Positions 58,812-64,000 of a stretch of DNA of 64,000 bases are shown piece by piece. Below the pieces are notes generated by a model, which searched no databases, was not told where the DNA came from, and saw nothing but the letters and a program-made list of their open reading frames with translations. The position numbers were made by a program, and so were the translations under genes. The stretch is from assembly GCA_963989385.1 (NCBI GenBank), contig OZ022513.1, positions 19,141,928-19,205,927 of the forward strand, given 5' to 3'. This stretch comes from Ctena decussata (taxonomy: Eukaryota > Mollusca > Bivalvia > Lucinida > Lucinidae). The number at the start of each line of letters is the position of its first letter. The stretch's first letter is position 1.

Positions 58812-59011
58812 GGGCGTATTCGACTGGGCGTCTAGTGCTTCACGATTTTTAGCGTAAAACACTTTTTCCATAGAAAAAGTATTTCACGCTAAGAATCGGA
58901 AAAGACTGGGTGTTTCGTGCTTTACAATTCTTAGCGTGAAACACTTTTTCTATAGAAAAAGTGTTTCGCGCTTAGAATTGTGAAGCACGAAACGCCCAGC
59001 CGAATACGCCC
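58812..59011. mobile_element. 200-bp double foldback MITE in AAA/TTT context
   Basis: GGGCGTATTCGACTGGGCG ... complement. Inside are two nested hairpins, each with AAAACACTTTTTC / GAAAAAGT arms. Flanks are CTAAA and TTTGA, with no target duplication. A further partial copy precedes it at about 58750-58785. Confidence 0.82.
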
Positions 59012-59451
59012 TTTGATAGAAACAAGAGTTGTCAGAAGACAACAAAACGCGCTCTGCTGGAGCTTGACTCTCACAGCGATGGTAGTATTAAGAAGCTCTT
59101 GTCCAAAGGTATGTGAGTGTCAAGTATAATGATTGCCATTCCATATAAGGACTGAGAAATATGTTGAGTCAAAAATGCTTAAAATATAAGGCAAATCCAT
59201 ACATGGACGGCAATGTTAAAATGTTCTTGTCCATAATATAAATGAGTGCCAAGTATAGTGGCTCTAACCCATATAGAGACTGAGAAATATCACAAAGTCA
59301 GTGAAGCGTATCATAAAGTCAGTTCAGCATAAAATGTAGGTGAAGTCCATACACAGAGGATGCTGCTGAAATGGTCTTGTCCATGTGAAAGTGCGTGCAA
59401 AGTATCATAACTGTAAACCATATAGGGACTGAGAAATATCATAAAGTCAGT

Positions 59452-61245
59452 GAAGCTACCGGTCCTTGCAGTATCCCATCTCGGTTCCTAAAAGAGTACG
59501 CAGATGAGATAACACCGGCACTGACACTCATCTTCCGGGCCTCGCTGCAACAAGGTGAAGTACCTCAAGACTGGAGACTAGCATATGTGACTACGATCTT
59601 CAAGATAGGCGATCGTAGTAGTCCAGCTAACTACAGACCGATCTCCCTGACTTCAGTATGCAGCAAGGTGATGGAACACATTCTGCACAGTCAAATAATG
59701 AACCATCTCGAGGCTCATGGCATCTTGTCTGATCAACAGCATGGATTCCGCAAGAGACGGTCCTGCGAGAGCTAGCTTATCCTTACACTCCAAGATCTTG
59801 CAGCAGGTATGGACGAAGGCCAGCAGAAAGATGCCATCCTACTTGACTTTAGCAAGGCATTCGACAATGTACCTCATGAACGCCTTGCTATCAAGCTCAA
59901 ACATTATGGCATACAGGGCAACCTTCTTCAGTGGATCCAAAGCTTCCTACAAGATAGAAGTCAGCAAGTCCGTGTAGAGGGCCAGTCGTCTACATCCATT
60001 CCTGTGGTCTCTGGGGTACCCCAAGGAACAGTTCTGGGACCACTTCTGCTTTTGCTATACATCAACGACTTGCCTCAGAAAGATAACTCCACTACCCTCC
60101 AATTTGCTGATGACAGCCTCCTTTACCTCAAGATCTCAAGTCTAGCCGACAAATCAGCGCTACAGAGGGACTTGGACCGGCTCCAGCAGTGAGAACAGGA
60201 CTGGCAAATGTCGTTTAGTCCCAGCAAATGCGAAGCGGTCAGGGTGACCAAAAGGAGAAATCCTATCGAAGCCACTTATCAGATCCATGGCCATGACCTA
60301 ACAATCTCCAAGACTGGGGAGTATTTGGGCGTTGTCATTTCGGAGGGTCTCTCATTGAAGGCTTACGTGGATGCTACCACTAAGAAAGCGAACAACAGTC
60401 TAGCCTTCCTGAGAAGGAACCTTTCCAGTTGTCCGCAGGATATAGTAGCCCAGGGGCCGTATTCATAAAACGACTTAAGTGGTTGCTATGCTGTTGCTAA
60501 GGCTAAATTTCTTCGAAGGAGATTCCCTACAACTATGAAATTTGCTCTAGAGGAACAGTCTTTGTAAGACTGTTCCTCCAGAACAAATTTCATAGTTGTA
60601 GGGAATCTCCAACATATAAATTTAGCCTTAGCAACAGCATAGCAACGACTTAAGTCGTTTTATGAATACGGCCCCAGTGCTACAAGACATTGGTCCGGTC
60701 TGTCATTGACTACGCCGCGTCAGCATGGGATCCACTCCACATCATGCATACAGCAGTTGGAGGCGGTACAACGACGAGCTGCCCGGTTTGTAAATGGAGA
60801 CGATTGTACTACAAGTAGCACCTCCCAGATGATACAGGACCTTGGCTGGCAACCGCTCCAACAGAGGCGCCAAGATGCCAAGCTCGTCATGATGTACCGC
60901 ATCACCTATGGACTAGTGGACATCCCTGCGTCCAGATTTTTACATCCAACTGGGACATGTACAAGAGGGCACGCCCTTCGATATCTGCAGAACAGACGTC
61001 TACATACACTCCTTCTTTCCCTCGGGCATCAAACTTTGGAACAGTCTACCGGATAATATTGCCATGTCAGAGACCCTTGAGGGCTTCAAGAGGGGCTTGG
61101 CAAGTCTTCATTCGCCTGTACAGCACTGATTTCAGATTTTTAATTTGCACCAATTGTTTTAACGTCACTTGTTCGCGCCTCACCACAACCTTTACATAGT
61201 TCAAGTACGACAAATCTCCGGAGTGGACCCTGTACTGTACGGGAA
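59452..61245 (+). pseudogene. 5'-truncated CR1/jockey-like LINE reverse transcriptase, dead
   Basis: Reverse transcriptase blocks in order: ANYRPISLTSVCSKVMEHIL (about 59630), LLDFSKAFDNVPHERL (about 59835), SGVPQGTVLGPLLLLLYIND (about 60010), catalytic FADDSLLY (about 60100), GEYLGVVIS (about 60315), CPQDIV (about 60430), VQRRAARF (about 60770) and a LWNSLP-type end with a stop at about 61127. Broken by TAG at 59773-59775 and TGA at 60190-60192 (both explainable by one transition), a 221-bp MITE at 60454-60674, and at least two frameshifts after it. The endonuclease half is missing. The element copied itself by target-primed reverse transcription before decay. Confidence 0.9.
60454..60674. 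mobile_element. GGGCCGTATTCATAAAACGA palindromic MITE in LINE
   Basis: Near twin of 21274-21484. Flanked by CAG (60451-60453, 60675-60677). Removing it with one CAG restores the expected CPQDIVAQ-CYKTLVRSV protein junction, so both borders are exact. Confidence 0.92.
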
Positions 61246-61510
61246 GAAGAAGCGTAAAAATGTAGGTCACTGTTCTAAATGGTTGGTTACACTCATATGC
61301 CCTCGTCCAGATGCAAGTAATGACCAAATATCATGACTCTAACCCTTATTACTACATGTGCTTTGAAACTGAGTTCAACACAAATGCTTAACATAAATTA
61401 ACCTATTTTTTGTTCAAAGTCAGTACACCATAACCAGTAGGTCAAGGTCATACTTGGTGTATACATTTAGGTGACCATGTGCTGATGTAAGTGTGTACCA
61501 AGTTTTTTAA

Positions 61511-62668
61511 TCTTTCTTTCTTTCTATCTTTACTGTCCTCGGTCAATTTTGACCATGATGACAGGTTTCTGGTGTGGCGCATAAGTTGTCACACAAAAAA
61601 AATAAATAAATAAAATTAAAAAAAATGAATTCGTGACAAAGCCACCAGCAGATTAAAACTATTTACAAGAAGTCCCCAGGGGCAGGCATTCCATGCCTTA
61701 CCCCTGCTCTACCCTAGGATATTAAATTTTGGCCTTAACCCCATCCACTGTCTCCGAAGAGACAGCTTCGGTTGTAAGGCCATTCCAAGTTGCAATTGTC
61801 CTGTGGGAAAAGGAATTCTTAAAACCGTCCGTGTAAGCATTTGGACGGTGGTACTGAAATGGGTGGGACCTAGTTCTCTTGTTCCCTTCACCGACCTCAG
61901 ATAGGTACTTATTCTTATCTACAATGGCAAGATTATTGTGATTTTTGTAGAATAGAGACAGAGAAGCCTGCTGTCGTCTTTCCTGCAGGTCTGGCCATTG
62001 GAGTTCTTCTAACATTTCTCCCACATGGCTTTGATTGCGCCAGCGCCTACAGGTCCAACGGGCAGCAGTCCTTTGTACTTTTTCTATTCTGTTAATATCT
62101 ACTTGGTGATGGGGCATCCAAACTGGCGCTGCAAACGTCAAATTTGGGCCGGACCAGAGTTTTATATGCAGCAGCCTTGATTTCCTTCAATGCAAAAGTC
62201 AAGTGTCTGCGAAGAAAAACCCAAAGTCTTAGTAGCCTTACTGGTAACTTCATTGATGTGCTGACCCCACTCGAGGTCATCCGTAATTTCAACTCCTAAA
62301 TATTTGGCTGACGATACATTCTCTAGGACTTGGTTATGCAATGTATAACCATGAATTATTGGAGGGGGGTGCCTAGTCACCCTCATAGAGTGACATTTGG
62401 CAACATTAAATTTCAAGAGCCATGCCTCTTCCCAAAGTGCCAATTTATCCAAATTATCTTGGAGTATCTGTTGGTCTTCGGACCGTCTAATATTTCTATA
62501 GAGTACACAGTCATCAGCAAAAAGGCGGACTGTTGAGCTTATGTTGTCTGGCAGGTCATTAATAAAGATTAAGAACAGAATGGGCCCTAAAACAGAACCC
62601 TGGGGGACACCAGACAACACGGGGAGAGGGTCTGAACAGACACCATCCAGAACAACTTTTTGCACTCA
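61511..62668 (-). pseudogene. 5'-truncated LINE (B), reverse transcriptase C-terminal half
   Basis: Minus strand from 62665: LSGVPQGSVLGPILFLIFIN, RLFADDCVLY, SAKYLGVEITDDLEWGQHIN, then a frameshift near 62200, RPKFDVCSASLDAP and, in another frame from about 62141, VQRTAARWTCRRW and WNGL to about 61722. The 3' UTR continues to an A/T-rich, TTTC-repeat end at about 61500-61640. Two frameshifts; the N-terminal half is absent. Confidence 0.88.
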
Positions 62669-64000
62669 GAAACAGAAGATGTTTCTGATATCTTCAATCC
62701 CTCAGATCTAGCTCTAGCTCTTATACATGAATAAGAATAAACTGTACATTAGACCACGTATACGCCTACTTGGGGGAACAAGGTCATTTATGGATATACT
62801 GGCTGCACCCCTCAGACCTTTGTACAACATTATGAGTCTACTATCTTTCCTTCTCTTTTTTAGGGATTCCCACCTAAGTTTCTCCAGAATGCCAGTCATA
62901 CTCCCAGTTTCATATGTGTAATTTCCCGTTACAAACCTAGCTGCCCTTTTCTGCACCTTCTCAAGTTCATCTTGAAGAAGTATACTCTGAGGGTCCCAAA
63001 CTGAACTGCCATACTCCAGGACTGGACGCACCAGTCCCTTGTATGCTGACTCTTTAACATCTTGTGGACATGCTGCCAAGTTACCTCTGAGGAAGCCGAG
63101 GGTCCTATTAGCCTTTGTGCAAATATTGCTGACATGGGTGTTCCATTTCAAATCATTGGTAATGGTTATGCCGAGATACTTGATAGTTTCTACATTATTG
63201 AGGACCGTTCCCTCTAAGGTGTAGGAAGCATTGATCTTCTTGATCCGTTTCCTTGTAATTTGCATTATGTTGCATTTGACAGGTTTAAATCTCATGCCCC
63301 AACTCCTTGCCCAACAACCTAAACGATCTATATCCTCCTGAAGTTTCACCGTGTCTTCAATATCTCTGATTACACGATAGCAAACACAGTCGTCAGCAAA
63401 AAGTCTTAATTCCGAGTCAATATTTTCTATTATATCGTTAATGTACAACGAGAATAACAGTGGTCCAAGCACGGTGCCCTGGGGGACACCTGACAAAACC
63501 GGGGCCCAATCCGACTTAACTCCATTTACCACCACACGCTGCTGCCTGTAACAGAGAAAAGAATCTATCCATTTCAGAGTCTTCCCACCAATACCATAGC
63601 CGAATAGCTTACATTTAAGTAATTCGTGAGGGGGAGCGTCAAAAGCTTTTTCGAAGTCCAAGATAAAAGTGTCAACCTGACCACCCTTATCCAAGATTTT
63701 AGCCCAGTCATTTGTAACTGTGATCAATTGAGTTTCGCAACTATCTTCCGAAATGCATGTTGTCTGTCTGACAAAAGTTTATGTTCATCCAAATGCGCCA
63801 TAATATTAGAGCAGACAATGTGTTCGAGTAACTTGCATGGTACACAAGTTAGAGAAACCGGTCGGTAATTGCAAGCCAAGGACCTATCTCCTTTTTTGAA
63901 GAGCGGGCATATATTTGCAAGAGACCATTCCTTGGGGATTTCACCCGTGTCAATAGATTGTTGGAAGAGATGAGCAAATATTGGGCCTAATTCAGATGCT
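62669..64000 (-). pseudogene. LINE (A) reverse transcriptase, partial, runs off the window
   Basis: Minus strand. From the window edge: FAHLFQQSIDTGEIPKEWSL, CNYRPVSLTCVPCKLLEHIV (about 63870), a frameshift near 63745, then one open frame 63727-62714 with FILDFEKAFDAPPHELLKCK, LSGVPQGTVLGPLLFSLYIN, catalytic FADDCVCY, IKYLGITITNDLKWNTHVS, CPQDVKESAYKGLVRPVLEY, VQKRAARFVTGNY. The frame stops early at 62714, before the usual WN(S/G)LP end. Jockey/CR1-like. One visible frameshift makes it inactive. Its 5' part lies beyond 64000. Confidence 0.9.

Larger units (their letters stand above)
59022..61510. repeat. Array element (ACAAGAGTTGTCAGAAGACA head) split by a LINE
   Basis: Head AGAGTTGTCAGAAGACAAC, then units of about 120 bp (GACTGAGAAATAT, CCATATAGGGAC) at 59100-59451 resume at 61246-61510 (GTAAAAATGTAGG) after the LINE. 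GAAGC is repeated at both junctions, a likely target duplication. Confidence 0.65.

Overview
The window is AT-rich animal DNA, almost wholly made of repeats. The repeat style (GACGTC- and AACGTTGG-rich foldback elements, long arrays headed by AGCTCACCTGAGC hairpins, mariner, CR1/jockey-like LINEs, tRNA-derived SINEs) suggests a marine mollusc, most likely a bivalve. That is an inference from style, not from a marker gene. I see one credible host gene: an intronless heparan-sulfate 3-O-sulfotransferase-like gene on the minus strand (47758-48723), with a TATA-type promoter region whose inverted copy lies 1.4 kb upstream.

Layout. 1-19677: two tandem copies (A from 1, B from about 9018) of a roughly 9-kb segment. 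Because one copy often keeps the empty site of an insertion found in the other, the pair works as a natural record of transposition. Copy B alone carries a 4.26-kb array element (9128-13387), a 63-bp palindrome and a head-to-tail 375-nt dimer with two hammerhead ribozymes (18126-18871). Copy A alone carries a TGAGCCGCG foldback MITE. 20672-22094: dead mariner. 22100-39400: tandem-array elements, a 21-monomer satellite with higher-order structure (25033-28925), and a duplicated non-coding block (29041-31765). 39401-47746: MITEs and TIR elements with TTAA or TA target sites, and GACGTC palindromes. 47758-50429: the sulfotransferase locus. 50477-59011: more MITEs, SINEs, a TAA-flanked element and the 1.56-kb AACGTTGG element. 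59022-64000: three dead or truncated non-LTR retrotransposons, the last running off the right edge.

Most notable: (1) a retrozyme-like tandem dimer with two complete type-I hammerhead motifs, and a diverged single relative on the opposite strand at 7936-7981; (2) the same 333-bp palindromic element inserted 25 bp apart in the two paralogous copies, each with its own 5-bp target duplication; (3) a dated insertion of a satellite-carrying element; (4) AGGTCA/TCAAGGTCA nuclear-receptor-type motifs recurring in unrelated arrays. Boundaries were read by eye; no alignment, folding or database search was run.
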